Positions 1 to 6,977 of a stretch of 33,253 bases of DNA are shown one piece after another. Made by a program: the position numbers and the translations under genes. Every line of letters begins with the position of its first letter. Position 1 is the first letter of the stretch. Origin of the DNA: JAZNBI01 sp045586995 (lineage in GTDB: Bacteria; Bacillota; Clostridia; Oscillospirales; CAG-272). Location: NCBI GenBank assembly GCA_045586995.1, contig JAZNBI010000110.1, positions 1 to 33,253 on the forward strand, in the 5' to 3' direction. The notes beneath the pieces are model-generated. The model was not told where the DNA came from. It saw nothing but the letters and a program-made list of their open reading frames with translations, and made no database searches.

Positions 1-1
1 C

Positions 2-211
2 GACACAGGTTCTCCCGAAGTACAGATTGCTATACTCACATACCGTATAAACAATCTTACCGAGCACCTTAAGAGCAACAAGAAGGACCACCACAGCCGC
101 AGAGGCCTTTTGAAAATGGTTGGTCACAGAAAGAACTTGCTAAACTATCTTCAGAAGATTGATATTGAACGCTATCGTTCTGTTATCCAGAAGCTGTCTA
201 TCAGAAAGTAA
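2..211 (+). CDS. rpsO: 30S ribosomal protein S15, C-terminal 69 residues (5' end outside window)
   Basis: The window opens inside this gene. The reading frame from base 2 gives DTGSPEVQIAILTYRI and continues through the S15 signature (HSRRGLLKMVGHRKNLLNYL) to a TAA at 209-211. S15 binds 16S rRNA early in assembly of the 30S platform. The protein is normally about 88-89 residues, so only about the first 20 are missing. It is followed by a hairpin and then pnp, an rpsO-pnp order that is widespread in bacteria and allows co-transcription. Identification is by direct recognition of the conserved sequence. Confidence 0.97.
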   Translation, partial: DTGSPEVQIAILTYRINNLTEHLKSNKKDHHSRRGLLKMVGHRKNLLNYLQKIDIERYRSVIQKLSIRK

Positions 212-222
212 GCAAAAAGTGT

Positions 223-257
223 GGAGTGAAGAGCGGGGACAACCGGCTCTTCACTCC
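223..257 (+). terminator. rpsO-pnp intergenic hairpin (terminator or RNA-processing stem)
   Basis: A perfect 12-bp inverted repeat (GGAGTGAAGAGC at 223-234, GCTCTTCACTCC at 246-257) encloses an 11-nt loop, 12 nt after the rpsO stop. No run of T follows it, so it is a poor intrinsic terminator. In Escherichia coli the equivalent stem in the pnp leader is an RNase III site used in PNPase autoregulation. A similar use here is inference from position only. Confidence 0.65.
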
Positions 258-325
258 TAACTCTTATCCAAGGCGCGTTATTACATTTTTAAATTTATAA
301 CAAACTATTTTCTTACGATGGATTA

Positions 326-354
326 GCAATTAAATATGCGATTTAAAATATAAT
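326..354 (+). promoter_or_regulatory. possible pnp promoter (weak)
   Basis: A perfect TATAAT lies at 349-354, about 67 nt before the pnp start. There is no good -35 element at the right distance (GCAATT at 326-331 with a 17-nt gap is poor). The surroundings are very AT-rich, so a chance match is quite possible. If real, it would give pnp a second start of transcription downstream of the rpsO hairpin. Confidence 0.25.
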
Positions 355-421
355 ATTAAACCCCATATTTAAGTGCTAAACCTCCGTAAGATATAGAAAA
401 AATATTTTTGGAGGAAACAAA

Positions 422-2536
422 ATGAACGAAATCAGCTCTCAAATCGATTTCAAAAATTACAAAACATTCAACTACACATTTGCAGGTCGTCCGCTTGTTA
501 TTGAAACCGGTAAGCTCGCCGGCTTAGCAAACGGCTCCTGCCTTGTTCGTTACGGTGACACTGCGGTTCTCTGCTGTGCTACGGCTTCTGCAAAGCCGCG
601 TGACGGCATCGATTTCTTGCCTCTTTCGGTAGACTTTGACGAAAGAATGTACGCTGTCGGAAAAATCCCCGGCGGTTACCTGAAAAGAGAAGGCAGACCG
701 TCCGAAAAAGCCATTTTGGTATCTCGAGTTATCGACCGTCCCATTCGTCCTCTTTTCCCTAAGGACCTTCGCAACGATATTGCGCTTACCTTGACGGTTA
801 TGTCGGTTGACCCCGATTGCTCTCCTGAAATTGCCGCAATGATAGGCGCGTCAACTGCGCTCGCTATTTCCGACATTCCGTGGAACGGACCTGTCGGAGG
901 CGTTTTCATGGGACTTGTTGACGGAAAATTTGTTGTAAACCCCACCGAAGCGCAAAGACAGGTCAGCGACCTTGAACTCACTGTTGCAGCTACAACCAAA
1001 AAGGTTGTAATGATTGAGGCAGGCGCAAAAGAGGTTCCCGATGACGTAATGTATGACGCCATTATGGAAGCCCATAATGAAATTAAAAGCTTGTTGGAAT
1101 TCATCAACGCTATAATTGATGAAATCGGAAAGCCGAAGTTTGCATATCCTTCTTGCGAACTCGACCACGATATGTTTGATAAAATCTTTGGTTTTTGTGA
1201 AAAATCGGTTATGGAGGCACTCGATACCGACGACAAGAATGTTCGCGATGAAAAGATGCAACCTATCATAGATAATATTCTCGAAACCTTCTCAGAAGAA
1301 TATCCTGAGCTCCCAAATATAATGGACGAGCTTATATACAAAATTCAAAAGAAGATCGTCCGTCGTTGGTTGCTTGTAGACCGCAAACGTGTTGACGGCA
1401 GACGTATGGATCAGATTCGTCCGCTTGGCTCCGAAGTCGGTCTTCTCCCAAGAGCTCACGGTTCAGGATTATTTACAAGAGGACAGACTCAGGTTCTTAC
1501 TGTTGCTACACTCGGAACCATTTCCGAGGCTCAGATGCTCGATGGAATTGACAATGAGGTTTCCAAGAGATACATGCATCACTATAATATGCCCGGATTC
1601 TCAACCGGAGAGGCAAAAGCAACAAGAAGCCCGGGACGCCGCGAAATCGGCCACGGAGCGCTTGCAGAGCGTTCGCTCGTACCCGTTCTTCCGTCCGAGG
1701 AGGAATTCCCTTATGCAATTCGTCTTGTATCCGATATCCTTTCGTCTAACGGCTCCACTTCTCAGGGTTCTGTTTGCGGTTCTACATTGGCACTTATGGA
1801 TGCAGGCGTGCCGATCAAAGCGCCTGTTGCCGGAATTTCTTGCGGTCTTATAACAGAAGAAGACGGAAGCTTTATGACTATGTTGGATATTCAAGGTCTT
1901 GAAGATTTTTACGGCGATATGGACTTTAAGGTTGCAGGAACACACAAAGGTATAACATCTATTCAAATGGACCTTAAAATTGACGGTCTCACTCCCGAAA
2001 TCATCAAAGAAGCTCTTGAAGTTACTCACCGCGGGCGCGACTATATCATTGATAATGTCATTCTCAAAGCAATTGCCGAGCCCAGAGCTGAGGTTTCAAA
2101 ATACGCTCCGAAAATGACGACATTTAAGATCAATCCCGATAAAATCCGCGAAGTTATAGGCAAAGGCGGCGCGGTTATACAAAAAATTGTTGCTGATACA
2201 GGCGCAAAAATCGATATTGAAGACGATGGAACTATTCGCATTGCCGCAATCAATAATGATAGCGCGGTTGCTGCAAAAGCTTGCATTGATGCTATTGTTT
2301 TTGAGCCCGAAGTTGGTGCGATTTATACAGGAAGTGTAACAGGAATTAAAGAATTCGGAGCGTTTGTAGAATACGTTCCCGGAAAAGAAGGACTTGTTCA
2401 CATTTCCAAGATTTCAACACAACGTATAGATAAAGTAGAAGATGTTCTGAAGCTCGGCGACATCGTAAAGGTTAAATTTATGGGTGTTGATGCAAAGGGA
2501 CGTATGAATTTCTCTATAAAAGACGCTATTCAATAA
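422..2536 (+). CDS. pnp: polynucleotide phosphorylase (polyribonucleotide nucleotidyltransferase)
   Basis: A 704-residue protein of the usual PNPase length. It degrades RNA 3' to 5' by phosphorolysis, as a trimer, in mRNA turnover. It has two RNase PH-type domains (about 15-145 and 320-540) joined by an alpha-helical linker. The second core carries SNGSTSQGSVCG and the acidic metal motif in GLEDFYGDMDFKVAGT. A KH domain follows (about 565-625, GKGG loop at 580-583), and an S1 RNA-binding domain ends the protein (about 635-704). The start is fixed by a strong GGAGG at 410-414, eight bases ahead of ATG. It sits after rpsO and just before a carboxypeptidase gene (29-bp gap), so those two may share a message. 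Confidence 0.98.
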   Translation: MNEISSQIDFKNYKTFNYTFAGRPLVIETGKLAGLANGSCLVRYGDTAVLCCATASAKPRDGIDFLPLSVDFDERMYAVGKIPGGYLKREGRPSEKAILVSRVIDRPIRPLFPKDLRNDIALTLTVMSVDPDCSPEIAAMIGASTALAISDIPWNGPVGGVFMGLVDGKFVVNPTEAQRQVSDLELTVAATTKKVVMIEAGAKEVPDDVMYDAIMEAHNEIKSLLEFINAIIDEIGKPKFAYPSCELDHDMFDKIFGFCEKSVMEALDTDDKNVRDEKMQPIIDNILETFSEEYPELPNIMDELIYKIQKKIVRRWLLVDRKRVDGRRMDQIRPLGSEVGLLPRAHGSGLFTRGQTQVLTVATLGTISEAQMLDGIDNEVSKRYMHHYNMPGFSTGEAKATRSPGRREIGHGALAERSLVPVLPSEEEFPYAIRLVSDILSSNGSTSQGSVCGSTLALMDAGVPIKAPVAGISCGLITEEDGSFMTMLDIQGLEDFYGDMDFKVAGTHKGITSIQMDLKIDGLTPEIIKEALEVTHRGRDYIIDNVILKAIAEPRAEVSKYAPKMTTFKINPDKIREVIGKGGAVIQKIVADTGAKIDIEDDGTIRIAAINNDSAVAAKACIDAIVFEPEVGAIYTGSVTGIKEFGAFVEYVPGKEGLVHISKISTQRIDKVEDVLKLGDIVKVKFMGVDAKGRMNFSIKDAIQ

Positions 2537-2565
2537 TTAATTACTAAAACAATCTGAAGGAGTAA

Positions 2566-3651
2566 ATGATGAATAACCGCGACCAACGCACAAGAAATTT
2601 TGCCGCTGCCAACCAAAGCGGCTCTATGGGAACTCAGCGCAACCGTCGTGTAAATTCTAAAAGAAAAGTTATAATTGCAATTCTGTGGGTTATAATCGTT
2701 ATTCTCTGCGTGCTTTTTGCTATAATTTTAAAGGAATGTATAAATTCCGGACCTTCATTAGGTACTGAAAGCAATGACGAAACTACTACCGCACCGAACG
2801 ATGAAATTGCTTATACTGTGGAGCTGCGTTCGTCAAAGGATATACATCGCGGAGATCTTATTCTTGTAAACAGCAATTTCTCTTATGTTTTTCCTGATAA
2901 TACGGCTAACATTCTTCCGATTTACTATAACAGACATACATTCGTTTCACCTACATCGGGCAAAAATGTTTATTCGTATTATACGCAAAGCCAAGAGAAT
3001 TCCGCAAAGCTTGCAAATAACGCATTGGATGCGCTCAATAGCATGGCGGACGATTTCTACAATTCGCCAAACGGAAATAATGACCTGTTTATATATGATG
3101 ACGACGGATACAGAACCTACCAAGAACAGCAAGAGCTTTATCAAGCGGCTATCGAAAAGTACGGAAGCGAGGCGGCAGCTCAATCACACTGTGCTCTTCC
3201 CGGCACGACCGAGCATCATACCGGTTTGAGTGTAGACCTATACGTTTACACGATTGACGGAAAAATGTATAACCTCGACAGTGCGGCAAACGGCGGTTCA
3301 TTTTCGTGGATTTACGAAAACTGTTATAAATACGGTTTTGTTCTCCGTTATTCTTCCGATGTTTCGGGTGTATCGTACGAACCGTATCATTTTAGATATG
3401 TTGGATACCCTCACGCGTATTATATGAAAACAAATTCGCTCTCTTTGGAAGAATATCTTGATATTATAAGAAATGACCACTCTTATTCGGGAGAGCACTT
3501 AAAATTCACCGGCGATGATGGCTTGAATTATGAAGTTTATTATGTTCCGAGTGCAGGAGATATCACAGAGGTTTCGGTTCCCGAATCCCTTCCTTACACA
3601 ATTTCGGGAGATAACATAAACGGATTTATAGTTACAGTTAATATTGACTGA
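2566..3651 (+). CDS. membrane-anchored VanY-like D-alanyl-D-alanine carboxypeptidase (peptidase M15B)
   Basis: A 361-residue protein. It has a basic cytoplasmic N-terminus, one membrane segment (about 33-56), an acidic Ser/Thr-rich linker, and an extracellular M15B zinc peptidase domain. Seen motifs are GYRTYQEQQELY (about 181-192), TTEHHTGLSVDL (His217 and Asp224 as likely zinc ligands) and YEPYHFRYVG (Glu272 catalytic, His275 third ligand). The family removes the terminal D-Ala from peptidoglycan stem peptides. It is more likely a housekeeping wall-trimming enzyme than a vancomycin-resistance gene, because no van genes adjoin it. An AAGGAG precedes two consecutive ATG codons (2566 and 2569), and either could be used. 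A hairpin terminator follows. Confidence 0.88.
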   Translation: MMNNRDQRTRNFAAANQSGSMGTQRNRRVNSKRKVIIAILWVIIVILCVLFAIILKECINSGPSLGTESNDETTTAPNDEIAYTVELRSSKDIHRGDLILVNSNFSYVFPDNTANILPIYYNRHTFVSPTSGKNVYSYYTQSQENSAKLANNALDALNSMADDFYNSPNGNNDLFIYDDDGYRTYQEQQELYQAAIEKYGSEAAAQSHCALPGTTEHHTGLSVDLYVYTIDGKMYNLDSAANGGSFSWIYENCYKYGFVLRYSSDVSGVSYEPYHFRYVGYPHAYYMKTNSLSLEEYLDIIRNDHSYSGEHLKFTGDDGLNYEVYYVPSAGDITEVSVPESLPYTISGDNINGFIVTVNID

Positions 3652-3655
3652 TTTT

Positions 3656-3696
3656 AAGGGGTAGAAAAGCGACGTCGTCCTATTCTACCCCCTTTT
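3656..3696 (+). terminator. hairpin terminator after the VanY-like gene
   Basis: AAGGGGTAGAA (3656-3666) pairs with TTCTACCCCC (3683-3692) and is followed by TTTT at 3693-3696. It lies 4 nt after the stop codon. The T-run is short, so some read-through into the next gene, which starts 13 bp later, is plausible. Confidence 0.65.
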
Positions 3697-3708
3697 AAAG
3701 GAGTTTAA

Positions 3709-4872
3709 ATGCATCAAAAAAAATTAATTGTTACAAATGCAAAGAAAAAAAAGCTGTTTGATTTAATTTTAATTGTTATTTGCGCAGCTATTGTTTTGGG
3801 CTTTGGTGTTTCAATTTATATATTACCTCAATCCGAATTTTCTGCAGAAGAAAACAGAACACTTCAAACTCTGCCGAACTTTTCGTGGTCATCAATTAAA
3901 AGCGGCGCTTTTACCCGTCGCATCTCGAATTTTTATGCTGACCAATTTCCTTATAGAAACAGCTTTGTCGGCGCAAAAGCACTTGTCGAGCTCGGATTAA
4001 TCAAATGTGAAAACAACGGTGTTTTGCTTGGTAAGAACGGATATCTTATAAAACGTCTTGAATATTCCGATTATAACTATTTGAAAAAAAATCTAGAATC
4101 GGTTTATGATTTTTCAAAGAATATTGGAATTCCTACTGTATTTGCAATTGCTCCGCGAGCTATAGATGTAATGAAATCTCAGCTTCCGATTCAATACGAC
4201 ACCCAACGCGCCGATTATGTATGGAATATTGTTGATTCTTCGGATGTCGATTATATTGGATTTTCTGATATTCTTACCGAATATGAACGCATTGGAAAAA
4301 AGATTTGGTATCGCACAGACCACCATTGGACTACTCTCGGCGCATATTATTCATATGCAGAACTTTCAAAAAGTTTAGGATATTCTCCTGTGCAGATTTC
4401 AAAATTTAAAATTGAAACCGTTTCGGATTCATTCTTAGGTACGACATACTCTGCATCTGGAATAAAAGGAATTGCCCCTGATACGATTGATTTTTTCAGG
4501 TATGAGGGCGACGAGAATTTTGTTATTAAAGATTCCCAAGGAAATAACTCTAACGGATTTTATACGTTCTCTTATCTTGACGAAAAAGATAAATACGCAG
4601 CTTTTCTCGGAGGAAACAGCGATTATATAAAAATTTATAAGCCGCAGGCCGAGGATAGAGAAAGATTGTTAATTATAAAAGACAGCTTTGCAAATTCCGT
4701 AATTCCCTTTCTTGCAAATCATTATGATATCGACGTTGTGGATTTGAGATTTTATAATGGGTCTGTTTACGATTTAGCTAATGAAATTCAAGCTGATAAA
4801 ATTTTAATTTTATACGGAATCGATTCACTCGCCACATCAGATACACTCACTTTACTCAATTACGGAAAATAA
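3709..4872 (+). CDS. DHHW-family (AlgX/AlgJ-like SGNH) cell-envelope protein
   Basis: A 387-residue protein. A Lys-rich N-terminus and one membrane segment (about 16-38) place the rest outside the cell. The diagnostic RTDHHWTTLGAYY motif has Asp204-His205-His206-Trp207. A later IIKDSFANS places a likely nucleophile at Ser326, as in SGNH-fold polysaccharide O-acetyltransferases of the AlgX/AlgJ type. Such proteins usually work with an MBOAT membrane acyltransferase encoded next door. None is present here, so the acyl donor, if any, is encoded elsewhere. Acetylation of a wall or surface glycan is inferred from family membership. AAAGGAG sits 6 bp before the ATG. A strong bidirectional terminator follows. 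Confidence 0.82.
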   Translation: MHQKKLIVTNAKKKKLFDLILIVICAAIVLGFGVSIYILPQSEFSAEENRTLQTLPNFSWSSIKSGAFTRRISNFYADQFPYRNSFVGAKALVELGLIKCENNGVLLGKNGYLIKRLEYSDYNYLKKNLESVYDFSKNIGIPTVFAIAPRAIDVMKSQLPIQYDTQRADYVWNIVDSSDVDYIGFSDILTEYERIGKKIWYRTDHHWTTLGAYYSYAELSKSLGYSPVQISKFKIETVSDSFLGTTYSASGIKGIAPDTIDFFRYEGDENFVIKDSQGNNSNGFYTFSYLDEKDKYAAFLGGNSDYIKIYKPQAEDRERLLIIKDSFANSVIPFLANHYDIDVVDLRFYNGSVYDLANEIQADKILILYGIDSLATSDTLTLLNYGK

Positions 4873-4895
4873 TTTTTTTATAACTTTTGCTATCT

Positions 4896-4938
4896 AAATT
4901 AAAAGCCGAAGGCGAGTTTCGCCTTCGGCTTTTAATTT
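4896..4938. terminator. bidirectional terminator between convergent genes
   Basis: A perfect 19-bp inverted repeat (4896-4914 and 4920-4938) has a GC-rich core GCCGAAGGCG, an AGTTT loop, and A-rich and T-rich flanks on the two sides. It can end transcription from both the DHHW gene (plus) and the divIC end of the yab cluster (minus). Confidence 0.92.
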
Positions 4939-4949
4939 AAATATATGTT

Positions 4950-5255
4950 TTAATCGTTGAGATTATTGTAAAAAATAATCTCTTCCGGCAAATATAATCC
5001 TAATTTTTCTCTTGCTATACGTATAACATATTCGCGGCTCATAGGTGAAGAAAGCAAATACTCTAATTCTTCAATATTTGAATTATACGCATCAATTTGA
5101 GCTTGTATTTCCGTTTGTTGTTCCTTGAGCTTGTTATATTCCATTATCTTTGAAGCAAAAACAATTATTGAAACAGCCACAATAACTATCATTAAAGAAA
5201 ACATAAACACTGATGGTTTTGATATGGTACGTTTTTTCGATTTTTTATTATCCAT
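4950..5255 (-). CDS. divIC: cell-division protein of the DivIC/FtsB septum-formation-initiator family
   Basis: A 101-residue bitopic protein: a basic cytoplasmic tail (KKSKKR), one membrane helix (about 15-35), an extracellular coiled coil (about 38-70) and a C-terminal REYVIRIAREKLGLYLPEE segment typical of DivIC. It forms a complex with FtsL and DivIB at the septum. The ATG at 5255 is preferred because TAGGT lies just upstream. An in-frame TTG at 5276 would add seven residues. Being last after yabP and yabQ matches the Bacillus subtilis order. The yabR and spoIIE genes that follow there are absent here. Confidence 0.88.
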   Translation of the reverse strand: MDNKKSKKRTISKPSVFMFSLMIVIVAVSIIVFASKIMEYNKLKEQQTEIQAQIDAYNSNIEELEYLLSSPMSREYVIRIAREKLGLYLPEEIIFYNNLND

Positions 5256-5299
5256 ATTTTTACCTACCGCTTTCAATAAAGAAAGCCCCTTTCCTTTTT

Positions 5300-5914
5300 T
5301 TATGTTTTCCTTATAAATCCGTCACTTGCCAAGTTTAAAAGCTTCTTTGTTTCTTTTTTAGTGAAGGTTGATTCAATGTATTCTGTGATTATTTTGTCAA
5401 AACGTCTCATAACAATTATCCATATCTTTTTCATATATTCAAATATGCGTAAAATCGGAAACGTAACAAAAAACAAAATATATTCTAAAATCAAGCAAAA
5501 AAAGAAAAATACCCAATAAAGTGTCGCATTTATCAACTTTCCGAACAGCTTGCAATATAATATTACACCGATAAGCCCTCCAAGCAACGGTATCATTCGA
5601 AGTTTCCCGTTGTTTGAATAAAAGGTAAGAATCGAAATCAATAAAGATGTGAATATACAGAATAACAAATCTTTAAAAAACGCAAGAACAACTGAGATTT
5701 TTCGATTTTTGTAATTTTCGGCTTTTCTTATTTTTTCGGTTCGAGGACCTATAAGACAAAATTTAACTCTTTCGCAAAATTTAATAATCGGTGGGAAATT
5801 ATATATCCTTCTTGATTTCAACACGTCATAAAGCAATCCCAAAAACGCCCCGACAAAGAAAGAACGTATAAAAAATATAAATAGGGCAACAGGATTTATT
5901 TCTACGGCACTCAT
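5300..5914 (-). CDS. yabQ: spore cortex biosynthesis protein YabQ
   Basis: A 204-residue membrane protein. The N-terminal segment (IFFIRSFFVGAFLGLLYDVLK, about 14-34) is characteristic of YabQ, and further hydrophobic segments lie at about 80-100, 105-120 and 130-155. In Bacillus subtilis, YabQ is needed for spore cortex formation and is made in the mother cell. Its start overlaps the yabP stop by four bases (ATGA at 5911-5914), which indicates translational coupling. The assignment rests on the N-terminal pattern plus the conserved place between yabP and divIC. Confidence 0.88.
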   Translation of the reverse strand: MSAVEINPVALFIFFIRSFFVGAFLGLLYDVLKSRRIYNFPPIIKFCERVKFCLIGPRTEKIRKAENYKNRKISVVLAFFKDLLFCIFTSLLISILTFYSNNGKLRMIPLLGGLIGVILYCKLFGKLINATLYWVFFFFCLILEYILFFVTFPILRIFEYMKKIWIIVMRRFDKIITEYIESTFTKKETKKLLNLASDGFIRKT

Positions 5915-6201
5915 TTGAAAATTTTAGACAAAAAGCTTCTTTTGTCTGTTTCACTAACATCATAATAATACACCGAGTTTATCCTTCCGTCCATTGCAAC
6001 AACTCCCTTTTCGACATCCAAAACAGAAATGTGAATGTTTTCTCCGTCTACGGACATATCGCCGCATACGGTAGAAAGCACCACCGAATGTTCGTCGAAG
6101 CTGATGATCTCCTTTACCCCACTAATACTCATAGCTTTCCGCATTTTCAAGCATATTTCGTGATTGTTGACGGTGGTGTCGAAAATAGGTTTTGTTTCCA
6201 T
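5911..6201 (-). CDS. yabP: sporulation protein YabP
   Basis: A small 96-residue soluble protein of the YabP/YqfC family, with the typical central SVVLSTVCGDMSVDGENIHI stretch followed by GVVAMDGRINSVYY. YabP acts in the mother cell during cortex assembly. The ATG at 6201 is chosen because CGGAGGA lies seven bases upstream. A longer frame beginning at 6228 would place this ribosome-binding site inside the gene. It overlaps yabQ by four bases, and a possible sigma-E promoter lies upstream. Confidence 0.88.
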   Translation of the reverse strand: METKPIFDTTVNNHEICLKMRKAMSISGVKEIISFDEHSVVLSTVCGDMSVDGENIHISVLDVEKGVVAMDGRINSVYYYDVSETDKRSFLSKIFK

Positions 6202-6232
6202 AGAAATCCTCCGGAATATATAATTCATATAA

Positions 6233-6259
6233 AATATATGCCGTAGTAGGAAAATATAT
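6233..6259 (-). promoter_or_regulatory. possible sigma-E-type promoter for yabP-yabQ-divIC
   Basis: Read on the minus strand, ATATATT (6253-6259) and CATATATT (6233-6240) resemble the sigma-E -35 (KMATATT) and -10 (CATACANT) elements. The -10 ends 31 bp before the yabP start. The 12-nt gap is shorter than the usual 13-15, and the region is AT-rich. The match is suggestive only, supported by the known mother-cell expression of yabP and yabQ in Bacillus subtilis. Confidence 0.3.
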
Positions 6260-6264
6260 AACCT

Positions 6265-6507
6265 TTATCCGATAACTTCGTAAAGCAATCCTGCGTCCGC
6301 TTTCTGAACTGTTTCTTTCACTTCAAGAACTCTTATTTTTAATGTTCTTTGTCCGAATACTATCTCAATAACATCGCCGACCTTAACATCATATGACGCC
6401 TTAGCTATTCTTCCGTTTACTATAATATGATCATTGTCACAGGCCTCGTTTGCTACGGTACGTCGCTTTATTATGCGAGAAATTTTCAAATATTTATCAA
6501 GTCTCAT
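6265..6507 (-). CDS. rqcP: S4-domain RNA-binding protein, RqcP/YabO (Hsp15-like)
   Basis: An 80-residue single S4 domain: MRLDKYLKISRIIKRRTVANEACD, then HIIVNGRIAKASYDVKVGDVIEIVFG. In Bacillus subtilis RqcP (YabO) binds stalled 50S-peptidyl-tRNA complexes with RqcH and helps C-terminal alanine tailing in ribosome quality control. The ATG at 6507 is chosen because family members begin MRLDKYL. A TTG at 6513, two codons earlier, sits at a slightly better distance from GGAG and cannot be excluded. The HU terminator ends only about 12-19 bp upstream, so expression needs read-through or a promoter overlapping that hairpin. Confidence 0.88.
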   Translation of the reverse strand: MRLDKYLKISRIIKRRTVANEACDNDHIIVNGRIAKASYDVKVGDVIEIVFGQRTLKIRVLEVKETVQKADAGLLYEVIG

Positions 6508-6525
6508 TTGCAATTAATCTCCAAG

Positions 6526-6565
6526 ATAAAAAGCAGGCAAAGCGCTAAGCTCGTCTGCTTTTTAT
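6526..6565 (-). terminator. terminator of the HU gene
   Basis: ATAAAAAGCAG (6526-6536) is the exact reverse complement of CTGCTTTTTAT (6555-6565). On the minus strand this forms an 11-bp stem whose 3' arm ends in a U-run. It lies 13 bp past the HU stop and directly ahead of rqcP. Confidence 0.8.
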
Positions 6566-6578
6566 AACCATAGTCCAA

Positions 6579-6851
6579 TTATTTAACAGAATCTTTAAAC
6601 GCTTTTCCTGCCGAGAAAACAATACGCTTGGATGCCGGAACAACAATTTCAGCACCTGTTTTAGGATTGCGACCTTTTCTTGCGGCTCTTTCTTTGACTT
6701 CAAATGTACCAAAACCTATAAGCTGTACCTTTTCGCCTGCTTTTACTGCAGCTTCGATAGCGCCGATTGTAGCAGCTACTGCAATTTCTGCATCCTTTTT
6801 CTTGAGACCGCTTTCCTTTGCAACAATTTCAATCAACTGTGTCTTGTTCAT
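6579..6851 (-). CDS. hup: HU-family nucleoid DNA-binding protein
   Basis: A 90-residue protein, the usual HU length. It starts MNKTQLIEIVAKESGL and contains the HU signature GFGTFEVKERAARKGRNPKTG (about 46-66), with the DNA-intercalating Pro63 in RNP. HU dimers bend and compact DNA. The gene has its own strong promoter and terminator, so it appears to be a one-gene unit. It lies between mazG and rqcP, genes that are adjacent in Bacillus subtilis; an HU gene at this place is also known in clostridia. An AAAGG lies upstream, a little far from the ATG. Confidence 0.96.
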   Translation of the reverse strand: MNKTQLIEIVAKESGLKKKDAEIAVAATIGAIEAAVKAGEKVQLIGFGTFEVKERAARKGRNPKTGAEIVVPASKRIVFSAGKAFKDSVK

Positions 6852-6880
6852 CTTCTTCTTTACCTTTCATAATATTTTGA

Positions 6881-6905
6881 GTTATCAAATATATCTATTG
6901 ATAAC
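6881..6905 (-). repeat. inverted repeat in the HU leader
   Basis: GTTATCAA (6881-6888) and TTGATAAC (6898-6905) form a perfect 8-bp inverted repeat with a 9-nt gap. It lies just downstream of the HU -10 element, within the predicted 5' leader. It could be an operator or an RNA hairpin. The repeat is seen; the role is inference. Confidence 0.5.
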
Positions 6906-6918
6906 ACATCGTTAATAT

Positions 6919-6947
6919 ATTATAACATTTTTATATTATTTTTGCAA
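6919..6947 (-). promoter_or_regulatory. sigma-A promoter of the HU gene
   Basis: On the minus strand, TTGCAA (6942-6947), a 17-nt gap and a perfect TATAAT (6919-6924) form a good housekeeping promoter. Transcription would begin near 6912, giving a leader of about 60 nt. Confidence 0.75.
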
Positions 6948-6977
6948 TAGTTTATTTAATTTTTTTGTAAATTTTTA

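Noticed and set aside
1389..1853. 154-codon open frame within pnp in another frame
   Set aside because: It overlaps the conserved PNPase core completely and its translation is rich in Arg and Cys with no recognisable domain.
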